A DNA stretch of 64,000 nt from Ga0077555 sp046154645 (GCA_046154645.1 JBJXDZ010000104.1:33934-97933); one strand, 5' to 3'. Positions 39,101 to 47,247 are shown, counted from the stretch's first letter. Numbers and translations: made by a program. Notes: generated from the letters alone by a model not told the origin.

Positions 39101-40524
39101 GCTGCAATCGCATTCAGGCTGTATGGTCCGGAAGCGGAACCACTTGCGATGCTGAACCCGAATACGGAATTCAGCAGAGATTCATCATTGGAGTCGTATT
39201 CGCCATTGATGATGAGTACGCCGCCATTCTGTACGAATGTGGCAATGACGGACCGAGCCGCTGCATCGAGCGCGCCTGCCAAATTGCCGTTCTCTAGTTC
39301 AGGAATAACGAGAACCGATTTTCCAGCGAGTGCCGCCGTGATGGATCCCGCATCGAACCCCGTGAACGTCGTGACCGTATGTCCGAGCGACGTCAGCGAC
39401 GCCTGGATGTTGTCGGATTCCGCCCGAAAATTGTTGCCGGTATCCACATACGAACCATTGTCGAATACGGCGACTTGGCGAGCGCCACCACCGCCACCGC
39501 CACCGCCGCCGCCGCCTTTTGCACCCAGCGCCAGCGACGGCGCCTCGGCCTCAGGCGCAACGTCGATGGTGATCGTCGCCACCGCCGTGCCGCCTTCACT
39601 GTCGGTCACGGTGACGTCGAAGCTGTCCGTTCCGGCGAAATCGGCGTCCGGCGTGTAGGTGTATTCGCCGGTCTCGCTGTCCACGGTGGCCGTGCCATGG
39701 CTGGCTTCTCCGGCCGAGAATTCTTGCGTGTCATCGAGGTCGATATCGGTCGCCGCTACGGTGCCGGTGACATCATCGCCATCCTCGGTTGTGCCGTGCA
39801 GTGGCGTCGCATCGCCACTGATCTCGGGCGCATCGTTGACCGGTGCGATGTTCACCGTCACCGTCTGCGTGACCGAGAGACCCTTGGCGTCCGTGGCCGT
39901 ATACGTGAACGAGCCTGTTCCCGACGCATTGGGCGTCGGCGTGAACACGACGTCGCCGAACGCGTTGAGGCTGACAGTGCCATTGACGGGCGCTGGGCTC
40001 ACGGGGAACGTGATCGCGATCGTGTCACCGAGGCCCGCGTTGGCATCGCTGACCAGGCTCGCCGGCGTCAACACCAGCGGCTCATCCTCGGTGGCCGCGC
40101 GCGGATCTTCTGAGACGATCGACGGCGCCACGTTGACGGCCTGCGCAATGTTGAGCGTGACATCTGAGAACTGCACCTTCTCGATGTTGGTCAGCGTATC
40201 GCGGCCATCGCGACCGGGCACGCTATCGAGCACGGTGTAGGTGCCGGTGAGCGTGTCGAACGTCACCGTGTAGTCGCGCCATGGCCCGGAAAACACGGCC
40301 GTGTCGCCACCCAACAGGCCATTGGTCTGGCCATTGATTGTGTCGTCGCCGCCGCCACCGGTAATCGTGTCGTTGCCCGAGCCCGCAGACAGGTTGTCGT
40401 TGCCACCGCCGCCGTTGATGGTGTCATCGCCTGCGGTCGCCAGTGTGCCTGGCGCGTTGCTGGTTGCCGTGTTGACGGTCGTGCTGATGGTGTCGTTGCC
40501 CGCCGAGCCGTTGATGATGGCCAT
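33112..40524 (-). CDS. Giant RTX adhesin with cadherin-like repeats, PPC and amidotransferase-like insert
   Basis: The protein has 2470 residues; the ATG at 40524 has GGGAG upstream. Order: short N-terminal RTX repeats (about 5-75); two cadherin/VCBS-like modules; a run of 11 glycines (about 336-346); a 200-residue alpha/beta domain (about 348-550) resembling DUF4350/ThuA-type class I amidotransferase-like folds; about 13 more VCBS/cadherin-like modules marked by NDAP linkers; a pre-peptidase C-terminal (PPC) domain inserted in one module (about 1410-1525); C-terminal RTX nonapeptides (about 2180-2400); and a hydrophobic/aromatic tail as type I secretion signal. It is probably secreted without cleavage through the nearby T1SS, folds with calcium outside and acts in adhesion. 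Enzymatic activity of the alpha/beta domain is unproven. Confidence 0.9.
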   Translation of the reverse strand: MAIINGSAGNDTISTTVNTATSNAPGTLATAGDDTINGGGGNDNLSAGSGNDTITGGGGDDTINGQTNGLLGGDTAVFSGPWRDYTVTFDTLTGTYTVLDSVPGRDGRDTLTNIEKVQFSDVTLNIAQAVNVAPSIVSEDPRAATEDEPLVLTPASLVSDANAGLGDTIAITFPVSPAPVNGTVSLNAFGDVVFTPTPNASGTGSFTYTATDAKGLSVTQTVTVNIAPVNDAPEISGDATPLHGTTEDGDDVTGTVAATDIDLDDTQEFSAGEASHGTATVDSETGEYTYTPDADFAGTDSFDVTVTDSEGGTAVATITIDVAPEAEAPSLALGAKGGGGGGGGGGGARQVAVFDNGSYVDTGNNFRAESDNIQASLTSLGHTVTTFTGFDAGSITAALAGKSVLVIPELENGNLAGALDAAARSVIATFVQNGGVLIINGEYDSNDESLLNSVFGFSIASGSASGPYSLNAIAAAGTAFADDSATIPYANGTYPIAISSLPAGSSSIYGNGSGSVVSMIPHGTGQIIHLGFDWYDAAPVGLQNGGWLGVLDSAISSSAPVISTDVTGAEDAEAISIGTIAAASSDPSETVALRLTGFPEGATFSVGASDGEGGWLIPSASVAALATTALTMTPPLNYNGSFTLTVTATSTDTAMLTTGSASDSASTSSTLSVVITPVNDAPEANADTATVHEDLFDDTGMSAVPILPSTGNVLTGAGADTDIDAGDTRTVTLANGLEVGTSIALEFDAGLGVLGHIVFAADGTWTFTPTANALGGGDGPFTQEITYTIEDEEGATSSSTLTLTLSGENDVPVITVAEEGAQFPSAVVEDSLEDFSATGQLAIDDADQGESFFREAGGISSNPSLEGAYGTLSINRFGEWTYLLDSDHEDVQALGEGENLSDQVTVQAYDGTEYVLEVLIRGSNDTVTITAELAGGTVADTSEDDTESLASLTGDLSDAIEDIDGDDEHSFAITGEDVVVDEESGYTQLEGAYGTLTVMTDGTYEYVPHAKAVNGLQSGSDTDVFTVEVDDGTDQASTTLTFTITGANDTPEITATVGEPVLADSDVTDTFDDITGTIAVDDRDSDADLTVSIVEGTTGSDEGGDYTTIAGDLGTLFVYADGTYRYEPDDAAINALKDDASDEFDVQVSDGVGPAVASTLTINVTGVNDIPTLAAVVEVELNEGEVVSGTIAGSDADGDTLTYALLAPAPIGLEFNEDGSWEFDASSYTWLANEAQLTFSLAYTTNDGTETSESGLLNFTIYGTNNAPTVTPLTATAVESVLSASVNGLLGATNGGDGGALGVVLPEEDLPAGVTFDAMTNTFTLDAMDPAFNSLPGGNLYPVTVNYGVSDGIDVTPNTITFTVVGTNDGAVIGGTAFGLMTEDVFGFPPRPEAGPQLEPEGDTIPGDDTTTQVLTVGSSVSGTIAPSTDEDRFSIELTAGTTYRFNLDGSGDTPLGDTYLYLYDAEGTLLVQNDDSNSSLNSQITFTAPADGTYYLGAKSYNTAYVGTYQLSAVEASTEYSVSGVLNVTDADSEQNVLVAFDEEEGDNGYGTFTVQANGAWTYILDNEMSAVQALGNGQTLIDRITVTSLDGSDTQVITVLIQGANDAPVVAEAEPMAVTEDTGVFAVNLLSSLSVTDAEGQALHIEGVRFMVPGAMEEDEEDGLLSVGPAPTPSMPFYMVGDTLMVNTDASNIDVYGGEMVALTLTYEVVDAQGGATTVTRTLTFTGANDAPVVSAPIMDVEPVSEAGSTSEGSVVTISALLNVSDADTHPDGEGIDGVLEDLHVVEPLETPAGVAFDAETQTFTVDGGDEAFDSLESGEIRVIVVNYFVTDGASEPVPHQVTFTVIGDNDAPRVTGSVEAIAFEDTGLASVNLLAGASDVDGGTLTVVAPTITALFYNGEEIPGHSLLGPVPAQWMIGNNLVIDTDDSDIDLPAGDEAQFTITYMIDDGNGGQTEQTAYVTIVGVNDAPYIIDNQQSAVTEGDGLVGLDVLSTIHDEDYEDELRVVSVDAAAAPGVVLDEETGGVSIDTDNAAYDALKAGETKIVAFNYTVEDEDEASVTHTAYVTVTGVNDSPTNITLIGANEAGAMSLPEHTPGLFGRLTTADADDAAFTYSIVGGSGAGKFSLGGVNGDQILIESHTVLDLERDGGGPFTLIVRSTDSHGASTERTFALSISDVTPDNLFGTGQSDVMHGGSAGDIIHGFGGDDTLVGNGGADQLYGGAGADGLIGGTGNDTISGGDGEDWVVGGDGADGINGDGGNDVIYGNAGEDWIIGGAGGDFIDGGADGDVIYGNEGADGVFGGAGVDFIVGGAGNDTLLGQGDADGLFGGADNDYLDGGDGNDTILGEDGGDILVGGAGVDSIDGGAGNDSIRGGLGLDLLTGGAGSDTFAFEDGDSVAGSGDFIQDWQNGTDFIDLNGIAAVDALGDLVFTQSGSSVVITGDGLELVVTNASTGDFDAADFYFHPAA

Positions 40525-41030
40525 GGTTGTTCTCCCTGTCGGTTATTGCGGTCGCGTGCTGCTGGCACGCGTCTATGGATGGATGATTTCGAACCCAACG
40601 ACCTCGGTCCGGTCGTTGGTCAGGCTGGCGTGAGACGCGGTCGGGCACAGGCGTTCGCGCTGCGAAACCGCAGTGGCGCGCCTCAGTTGTGGTCATGAAT
40701 GCTGGTCGCGAGCGGCCTTAGCCGGGATTGGTCCGCGGCGGAGGCGCCTGTGCATAAAACGCAACCATAAGTTGCGTCCAAAAACCCGCTGTGCCATGGT
40801 TCGTCAAATCGCAATTCCCCGTCAGCCTCGCGATAGGTCCACCGCTATTGTGATTCGGTCGCAGGGGACTATGGCTTTGCCGCATCAGTGCACAGTTCAA
40901 CTGCCAGATTGTTGTATTTTCCGAGCCCTGAGCTCAGCGATTTCCGACCGCCGGTCGCCCGCCAGCGCCCATTGTTGAACCTTCGGCGCCTCCGTTATGC
41001 TCTCTCGGCGATAGAGGGAGATCCACCGAC
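40525..41030. other. Divergent intergenic region upstream of the adhesin
   Basis: These 506 bp lie between the adhesin (minus) and the MFS gene (plus). They contain one perfect inverted repeat, listed separately, and AT-richer stretches around 40740-40800 and 40895-40925. No small gene was found. Confidence 0.4.
40759..40777. promoter_or_regulatory. Perfect 7-bp inverted repeat, possible operator
   Basis: ACGCAAC-CATAA-GTTGCGT lies about 235 bp upstream of the adhesin start in a less GC-rich stretch. The perfect symmetry suits a dimeric regulator or an RNA hairpin. No known regulator site is recognised. Confidence 0.35.
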
Positions 41031-42251
41031 ATGTCTGCGAGCCCAGACGATACCGCCGGCTATCGCCGCAATGTCCCGCTGTTGGCATTGGCGCAGGGGC
41101 TGTTCATGACCGTGCAGTCCATGGGCACGGTGACGTTGCCGCTTGCCGCCCTCGCCATGCTGGAGCCGAAGTGGGCGTGGCTCGCCACCATGCCGCTATT
41201 TCTCAATCATGCCGGCATCATGGCCTTGACGATCCCAGCCTCATTCCTGATGGCGCGCATCGGCCGGCGCGCGGGCTTCACGGTTGGCGCCCTTCTCTCG
41301 ATGTCATTCGGCATCTGCGGCGCCGCAGCCGTGTGGCTGCGCAGTTTCGAGTTGCTCTGCTTCGCGGCCTTCCTGAAGGGCTCTGCGGCCGCCTTCGCCC
41401 ACTACTATCGTTTCGCTGCCGCGGACATCTCGCCGCTGAGCCTGAAACCGCGCGCTATCAGCTATGTCATGGTGGGTGGTGTTGCCGCCGGTTTCATCGG
41501 GCCTGAACTTGCCAAACGCACCGTTGATTGGTTCGCGCCCGTTACCTTCATGGGCATTTTTGTTGCCCTGTCGCTGGTCGCAGCCGTGAGTCTCCTCGTG
41601 CTCCAGACGCTGGTCATTCCCCCGCTCACAGCCTCGGAGAAATCCAAGGGTGGTCGCCCGTTGGGTGAGATTGCGCGCCAGCCGGCCTTCATCACGGCGG
41701 TGATGTCCTCCATGTTCGGCTACGCGGTGATGACGCTCGTGATGACGTCGACGCCGCTGGCTATGGTCGCCTGCGGTTACGGTTTCCGCGACAGCGCCAC
41801 CGTCATCCAGTGGCACATCATCGCCATGTTCCTGCCGTCGTTTTTCACCGGCCACCTGATCCAACGCTTCGGCGTGCTCCCGATCATCGCCACCGGCGCA
41901 CTGATCGAGCTCGGCTGCGCGCTGGTCAACCTCGCCGGCATCGACTTCTGGAATTTCCTGATCGCCAACGTCCTGGTCGGCCTCGGCTGGAACTTTGCCT
42001 ATGTCGGTGGTTCGACGCTGTTAACGCGCACCTATGAGCCGATCGAGCGCGCCAAGGTGCAGGCGAGCCACGACTTCATCGTCTACGCCACCACGGCCAC
42101 GGCGGCGCTGTTCTCCGGCATCATGCACGCAGCCGCCGGCTGGACCGTCATCAACGTCGCCACTCTGCCGTTGATGATCTTGATCGTATTGGCAACGCTC
42201 TGGCTTGCCTTCAAGCAGCGTGCCACGCGTCCACAGCCGAACGTTGTCTGA
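41031..42251 (+). CDS. Major facilitator superfamily permease
   Basis: The protein has 406 residues with twelve hydrophobic segments. The loop between TM2 and TM3 carries MARIGRRAG, a variant of the MFS motif GxLaDrxGrr. The second half contains HLIQRFGVLPI in the equivalent place. The substrate is unknown; drug or metabolite efflux is typical for this size. It lies between the adhesin gene and the T1SS operon but has its own upstream region and no evident link to secretion. Confidence 0.85.
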   Translation: MSASPDDTAGYRRNVPLLALAQGLFMTVQSMGTVTLPLAALAMLEPKWAWLATMPLFLNHAGIMALTIPASFLMARIGRRAGFTVGALLSMSFGICGAAAVWLRSFELLCFAAFLKGSAAAFAHYYRFAAADISPLSLKPRAISYVMVGGVAAGFIGPELAKRTVDWFAPVTFMGIFVALSLVAAVSLLVLQTLVIPPLTASEKSKGGRPLGEIARQPAFITAVMSSMFGYAVMTLVMTSTPLAMVACGYGFRDSATVIQWHIIAMFLPSFFTGHLIQRFGVLPIIATGALIELGCALVNLAGIDFWNFLIANVLVGLGWNFAYVGGSTLLTRTYEPIERAKVQASHDFIVYATTATAALFSGIMHAAAGWTVINVATLPLMILIVLATLWLAFKQRATRPQPNVV

Positions 42252-42746
42252 AACACGGTTGCAGTGGCAGAACAGCGACGGCGACAGCTTAGATTGCGGC
42301 GCGCGGCCTGCCGGGCGTGCACGCGAACGGATCCGCTGCCGCTATGAATACGTCACGGCCGCGAAGTGACACGCGTCGCAGCCCGCTTGATCGCACGCCT
42401 GCCCTCCCCGAGCGTGTGACCACCGTGACTGGCATCGCTCCTGCCACGCCGGGAAAGCGATCCGTAGCACACATGTCACACCTCATCACACCTCAGCGCA
42501 ACCGCGCAAAAGTTGCAGCGCCATCTAGATTCCCACCTGCGTGCGGACCAACCTTGAAGCCCCGTTTACGCGACGACCGCCACCCTGATTTGTTGGAATC
42601 TCTCAGCCCATTGGCGACCCGAGCGCACGCGTGGCCGCTGTGATCGACGCACGATTGCAGCCCGTTCGTTATTGTCACCCCATAGTCGCAAAACTCAACT
42701 AGGGGTCCCCCGTCGGGTTTGCGCCAGTTGAAGCGGGGAGTGTCGA
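42252..42746. other. Intergenic region before the T1SS operon
   Basis: These 495 bp separate the MFS gene from the acyltransferase gene. They contain a loose inverted pair GTCAC...GTGAC near 42350-42370 and an AT-richer stretch at about 42660-42705 that is the best promoter candidate. No gene is apparent. Confidence 0.4.
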
Positions 42747-43346
42747 ATGGTCTTGCGTGCACCAGCCGAGCCGCAGTCGCCGGATCAGCAGGCCCCCGCC
42801 CTGCCCCAGCCCGCCCAGTCGCCGATTGACCCCGAGGCCCGCAGCGCCACGGCCTCGGTTCCGCTGGGCGACGACAGCCAACGCGCGGCCGAGGTCCGCA
42901 AACGCCGATCCGCCATCGCGCGGCAGAGAACCGTGGCGTTCGGCCAGGTTGCGGCCGTCATGGCGCGATCGGAACCGCACATGCGCATGCCGCTCGCAGA
43001 ACTGAGATGGCTTGTGGCCCCGGCCATCCAGTCCGGCCAGTTCATGCTGGCGAGCAAACGATCGGCCACCAGCGGCATCATCGTTCCGGCCGCCGCCGTG
43101 ATGTGGGCGCGGGTTTCCGACGCCATCGACCAACAACTCACGCAAGCCACCAAGGCGGTACGGCTGGCACCCAAGGCCTGGAACAGCGGCGACAATCTCT
43201 GGCTGATGGAAGCGGTCGGCGATCCAGCCCTGGTGCCGCAATTGATTGAACGCCTGGGCGGCCAGGAGTGGAAGGGCAAGACCGTGAAGATTCGCTCGCG
43301 CCAGGTCGACGGGTCCGTCGCCGTGCACGCGGTCGGCCCATTGTGA
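42747..43346 (+). CDS. HlyC-like toxin-activating lysine acyltransferase (copy 1)
   Basis: The protein has 199 residues. A Pro/Ala/Gln-rich N-terminal extension (about 1-50) precedes the HlyC domain. The catalytic His of HlyC (His23) corresponds to His78 in RSEPHMRMPLAEL, followed by RWLVAPAIQSGQF as in the family. The second catalytic residue (Asp92 of HlyC) aligns with Glu155 in SGDNLWLME, a conservative change. HlyC enzymes transfer fatty acyl groups from acyl-ACP to lysines of RTX toxins in the cytoplasm before secretion. It lies 85 nt before the T1SS ATPase. The candidate substrates here are giant non-toxin RTX proteins. Confidence 0.85.
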   Translation: MVLRAPAEPQSPDQQAPALPQPAQSPIDPEARSATASVPLGDDSQRAAEVRKRRSAIARQRTVAFGQVAAVMARSEPHMRMPLAELRWLVAPAIQSGQFMLASKRSATSGIIVPAAAVMWARVSDAIDQQLTQATKAVRLAPKAWNSGDNLWLMEAVGDPALVPQLIERLGGQEWKGKTVKIRSRQVDGSVAVHAVGPL

Positions 43347-43431
43347 TCACCACCAGCGCCGTAGCCCGTATCCTCTCGCGATCCATGCCGTCACTCCGGT
43401 CCTCCCGCAGCGTCGCGTAACCGAGCGCTTC

Positions 43432-45165
43432 ATGACAGCCCCATCCTCCCATCGATCCAGTGCGTTCACGTCGATCTTTCGCAAGGCACGGGCAACCTTC
43501 GTATTTGCCGCGTTGTTCAGCGGCGTCATTAATCTGCTGGCGCTGACCGGCTCCGTGTTCATGATGCAGGTCTATGATCGCGTGCTGAGCAGCCGCAGTT
43601 TCCCGACGTTGGTGGCGCTGGCCAGCGTGACCGTCGGCTTGTACCTGTTCAGTGGTGTGCTTGAGTTTATTCGCGCCAGAATGATGGTCCGGGTCGGTCG
43701 GCTGGCGGACGGAGAACTCCGGTTGCCGGTGTTCCAGCGCATGCTTGAGGAAACCGTGCGCAAGTCGCCAAATGTCGGAACCCAGCCGGTTCGGGATCTC
43801 GACGCCATTCGCCATTTCCTGGCGGGCCCTGGTCCCTTTTCGCTGTTTGACATGCCTTGGGTGCCGCTCTACGTCGCGATCTGCTACCTGCTGCATCCCT
43901 GGCTCGGCATGCTGGCGCTGGGTTCGGCGGGGCTGATGTTTCTGGTGGCGCTGATCAACGAGTGGACGAGCAAAATCGGGTCGACGGAGATCGCAACGGC
44001 TTCGGTCCGATCCCATGTCCTCCTCGAGGAAGCGCATGGTGCCGCCGAGGTCCTGCGCGCCATGGGCATGCAGTCGACGTTCGCCGCCCGATGGTCAGGC
44101 ATTGTCGATGACGTCGTGCGGCTGCAATCGCGAACCGCTGATCGAGCCAGCATCTTCACGTCCATGGCCAAAGTGCTCCGCATGATCCTGCAGTCGGCGG
44201 CATTGGGCCTCGGTGCCTACCTGGCAATTCGCGGCGAAATCACGGCCGGAACCATCATCGGCGGCACCATCATCATCTCCCGCGCCCTGGCGCCCATCGA
44301 CCAGGCGATTGCACATTGGCGCCAGTATGCTGGCTACCGGCAAGCGAAGAAGCGGCTGGAGGCTCTCCTCACCGCAAGAGGCCCGGAGCCGGAACGCATG
44401 ACCTTGCCTGCCCCGCGCGGCGCCATTGCCTTCGAGAATGTATCGGTACTGGCCCCGACAAGCGGGGTGCCGATCCTGCAAGGTATCTCGTTCACGCTGC
44501 CAGCCGGCGCTGGGCTCGGCGTCATTGGCCCGACCGGCGCTGGGAAATCGTCGCTGGCGCGGGCGCTCGTCGGGGCCTGGCCGGCAGCCAAGGGCGCTAT
44601 CCGGCTCGATGGCGCCAAGCTCGAGCAATGGCAGCCCGACCAGCTTGGCCGCAGTATCGGTTACGTGCCCCAGGAGGTCACGCTGCTGTCGGGAACGATC
44701 CAGGACAACATCGCCCGCTTCGATGCCAATCCCGATCCGACAGCGGTCGTTGCGGCGGCGAGACATGCCAATGTTCACGACATGATCGTTCGCCTGCCAG
44801 ACGGCTACAACACCCGATTGGGCGCGGTCAACGGCATGCAACTGTCGGGGGGGCAGCGGCAGCGCATCGCCTTGGCACGCGCGCTCTACGGCGACCCGGC
44901 CCTACTGGTCCTTGATGAGCCCAACGCCAATCTGGACGGAGACGGCGAAGCGGCCCTGCTCGCTGCCATGCAGGAGGCGCGAGCCTCGGGTCGGACGATC
45001 ATCATCATCGCGCATCGACCCAGTGCCATTCGCGGCGTCGATCACCTGCTTTATCTGCATGAGGGACGCCAGCTGGCGTTCGGGCCCAAGGACGAGGTCC
45101 TGGCCAAGATCCAGCGCGAGCGCAAGGCGCAACCGGCAACGCCGCTGAGCGTCGTCGGCGCTTAA
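43432..45165 (+). CDS. Type I secretion ABC permease/ATPase (PrtD-like)
   Basis: The protein has 577 residues: a six-helix membrane domain (about 20-310) and an ATPase domain. Walker A GPTGAGKSS is at about 366-374, the signature LSGGQRQRIALARAL at about 470 and Walker B ALLVLDEPNANLDG near 490. There is no N-terminal C39 peptidase domain, so substrates are exported uncleaved by their C-terminal signal, as for serralysin exporters. It starts 85 nt after acyltransferase 1 and is followed after 18 nt by the HlyD adaptor. No outer-membrane TolC-type gene is in the window. Confidence 0.95.
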   Translation: MTAPSSHRSSAFTSIFRKARATFVFAALFSGVINLLALTGSVFMMQVYDRVLSSRSFPTLVALASVTVGLYLFSGVLEFIRARMMVRVGRLADGELRLPVFQRMLEETVRKSPNVGTQPVRDLDAIRHFLAGPGPFSLFDMPWVPLYVAICYLLHPWLGMLALGSAGLMFLVALINEWTSKIGSTEIATASVRSHVLLEEAHGAAEVLRAMGMQSTFAARWSGIVDDVVRLQSRTADRASIFTSMAKVLRMILQSAALGLGAYLAIRGEITAGTIIGGTIIISRALAPIDQAIAHWRQYAGYRQAKKRLEALLTARGPEPERMTLPAPRGAIAFENVSVLAPTSGVPILQGISFTLPAGAGLGVIGPTGAGKSSLARALVGAWPAAKGAIRLDGAKLEQWQPDQLGRSIGYVPQEVTLLSGTIQDNIARFDANPDPTAVVAAARHANVHDMIVRLPDGYNTRLGAVNGMQLSGGQRQRIALARALYGDPALLVLDEPNANLDGDGEAALLAAMQEARASGRTIIIIAHRPSAIRGVDHLLYLHEGRQLAFGPKDEVLAKIQRERKAQPATPLSVVGA

Positions 45166-45183
45166 GGCCCGGAGGGACCAACG

Positions 45184-46515
45184 ATGGACAAACCAGCATC
45201 TACGCGCCCGGCGGCGACCCAGAGCGTTGCGCAGACCTTGCGCTCGCTGCGGCTTTATCAGCTTGGCGGCACGCTCTCGATTCTTGCGGTCATGGGCGGC
45301 CTCGGCGGCTGGGCGGCCATCACCGAGATCTCGGGCGCTGTGATGGCTCCAGGCTCGGTCGTGGTCGAAGGCAATTCGAAGAAGGTTCAGCACCTCGAAG
45401 GCGGCATCGTTGCGGCGCTGTACGTGCGCAACATCGACCAGGTCAAGGCCGGACAGCCTCTCCTCCAGCTCGACGATACGGAAATCCGCGCCAGTCTCCA
45501 GATCACGCAGGCCCAGATCGAGGAACTCAAGGCGCGACAAGCACGCCTGCTCGCCGAGCGGGACGGCCGCGACAAGCTCGCCCTGCCGGATATCGCGCCT
45601 GCGCCCCAAAGCCAGAAGGCCGTGGTCTGGCTCGGGCAAGCGAAACTGTTCGAATCCCGACGCGGTGCGCGCGCCGACAAGGAGAAGCAGCTGCTAGATC
45701 GCGTCACTCAATTGCAGGAAGTGATCAAAGGTCTCGGCGCTCAACTCAAAGCCAAGGACCAGCAGGCCGGCTTCATTCGGGAGGAGCTGGACGGCTTGCT
45801 GCAGCTTCAAGAGCAGCAATTGGTCGCCAAGCCGCGGGTGCTGACCCAGCAACGGGAACGCTCGCGCATCGAGGGCGAGCGCGGCCAACTCATCTCCGAG
45901 ATTGCACGCACGAATGCGCAGATCAGCGAAACGCGCCTGCAGTTGACGGAGGCCCGACAGGCCTTCAGCTCCGAGGTTCTCACCGAGTTGCGCGACGTCG
46001 AGACCAAGTTGGCAGAGCTCAATGAGCGTGATGCGGCCATCTCGGCCAAACTCAGGCGATTGGTTGTGCTGGCCCCGATCAGCGGCGTCATTCACAAGCT
46101 CAGCGTCGTAACTCTCGGTGGCGTCGTTGCCGCCGGCGAGACGCTGATGGAGATCGTACCGAACGAGGAGGCGTTGCTGGTCGAAGGTCAGCTCGATCCG
46201 GGCAGCATCGACCAGGTCAAGAAAGGGCAGGAGGTCTATATCCGCTTCACGGCCCTGGACCAGCGGGTGACGCCTGAGTTGCAGGGTCGCGTCGTGTCAA
46301 TCTCGGCGGACGTTCGCCAGGATTCCCCGCAGTTTCCACGCTACTACGCGATCCGCGCTATCCTGAACGAGAGTGAACTCGAGAAGCTTGGTACCAGTCG
46401 CCTGGTGCCGGGCATGCCCGCGGAGATGATGATCCGGCGCGGCGAGCGCACCGTGCTCGCCTACCTCGTCAAACCCTTTGCCGACCAGTTGGCCCACGCA
46501 TTCCGCGAGCGCTGA
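45184..46515 (+). CDS. HlyD-family type I secretion membrane-fusion protein
   Basis: The protein has 443 residues with one N-terminal TM helix (about 35-55) and the HlyD core AITEISGAVMAPGSVVVEGNS directly after it. A long coiled coil (about 95-290, rich in Q, E, K and R) links the inner-membrane ABC unit to an outer-membrane channel. The C-terminal beta domain has PAEMMIRRGERTVLAYLVKP, the typical ending. Together with the upstream ABC protein it forms the inner part of the exporter for the RTX proteins. Confidence 0.94.
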   Translation: MDKPASTRPAATQSVAQTLRSLRLYQLGGTLSILAVMGGLGGWAAITEISGAVMAPGSVVVEGNSKKVQHLEGGIVAALYVRNIDQVKAGQPLLQLDDTEIRASLQITQAQIEELKARQARLLAERDGRDKLALPDIAPAPQSQKAVVWLGQAKLFESRRGARADKEKQLLDRVTQLQEVIKGLGAQLKAKDQQAGFIREELDGLLQLQEQQLVAKPRVLTQQRERSRIEGERGQLISEIARTNAQISETRLQLTEARQAFSSEVLTELRDVETKLAELNERDAAISAKLRRLVVLAPISGVIHKLSVVTLGGVVAAGETLMEIVPNEEALLVEGQLDPGSIDQVKKGQEVYIRFTALDQRVTPELQGRVVSISADVRQDSPQFPRYYAIRAILNESELEKLGTSRLVPGMPAEMMIRRGERTVLAYLVKPFADQLAHAFRER

Positions 46516-46562
46516 GGCTTTTCGCGGCAATACTCAAATATCGGTTGCCAAATTTGGCCGCT

Positions 46563-46579
46563 GGGGGCTCATGGCCCCC
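46563..46579. terminator. Hairpin between the convergent hlyD-like and second acyltransferase genes
   Basis: GGGGGC-TCATG-GCCCCC makes a perfect 6-bp GC stem in the 76-bp gap between the two converging genes. There is no adjacent U-tract, so termination efficiency is uncertain. Confidence 0.5.
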
Positions 46580-46591
46580 GTCAGCATCGCC

Positions 46592-47095
46592 TTACGAACG
46601 GGGCTGGTGCTCGATCACCGACATGGTGCCGTCGGCTTCCTTACGTGACATGGCGACCTTCTTGCCCTTGAAGACGGTGTCGCGCATCTCGTCGAGCGCC
46701 CGGTTCCAGATCATCGGCACGCCCACCACATCCGTGATCCAGATGTTGTCGCCGCTGTTGCGCTGTTCGGCCGTCAGGGTAAAGCGCTGCCCAGGGTTCT
46801 GTTTGAACATCGCGTCGAATTCGTCCGACACACTGGCCCACATGACGGCCGCACCGGGCAACGGCGTCTGCTCACCGGGCGACTGCGCCCGCACGATCAG
46901 GAATTGACGGTTCAGGACAGCCGGCACGACAAGCCACTCCATGTCGGCAATGGTGTACTGCGAATGCTCGGGCGAGCGAATGAGCAGGCTGGTCAACTCG
47001 CCGAGGGCGGCAGCTGCGGCGACCAGTCGCTGGGTCTTCTCCTTCACCTCGAGCAAGGGCGCGATGGGTGCTGTGGGAGCGGTACGGACATTCAT
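46592..47095 (-). CDS. HlyC-like toxin-activating lysine acyltransferase (copy 2)
   Basis: The protein has 167 residues from the ATG at 47095, preceded by AAGGAGAG. The catalytic His is His44 in RSPEHSQYTIADM, followed by EWLVVPAVLNRQF. The catalytic Asp is kept as Asp122 in SGDNIWITDVVG. It is clearly related to copy 1 but lacks the long Pro-rich extension. It is on the opposite strand, divergent from the giant exoenzyme gene across a 469-bp region, so its expression may be linked to that protein. One acyltransferase per RTX substrate is a reasonable model (inference). Confidence 0.85.
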   Translation of the reverse strand: MNVRTAPTAPIAPLLEVKEKTQRLVAAAAALGELTSLLIRSPEHSQYTIADMEWLVVPAVLNRQFLIVRAQSPGEQTPLPGAAVMWASVSDEFDAMFKQNPGQRFTLTAEQRNSGDNIWITDVVGVPMIWNRALDEMRDTVFKGKKVAMSRKEADGTMSVIEHQPRS

Positions 47096-47220
47096 GAATC
47101 GGCTCTCCTTGACGAGCTGTGCGACCGATGACGCGCCAGAAGGCCATGTAACACAAGGCACTCAGGATGGTTGGCGTGACATCGCTCGCGGATTGGCTGC
47201 GACGTATCGCCGGCGAATGA

Positions 47221-47247
47221 CACGTGAGTGACGCCCAATCTCACGTG
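47221..47247. promoter_or_regulatory. CACGTGA...TCACGTG inverted repeat, possible operator
   Basis: Two perfect 7-bp arms, CACGTGA (47221-47227) and TCACGTG (47241-47247), are separated by 13 bp, upstream of the second acyltransferase start. A third TCACGTG lies at 47441-47447. The symmetry suggests a dimeric DNA-binding protein; its identity is unknown. Confidence 0.45.
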
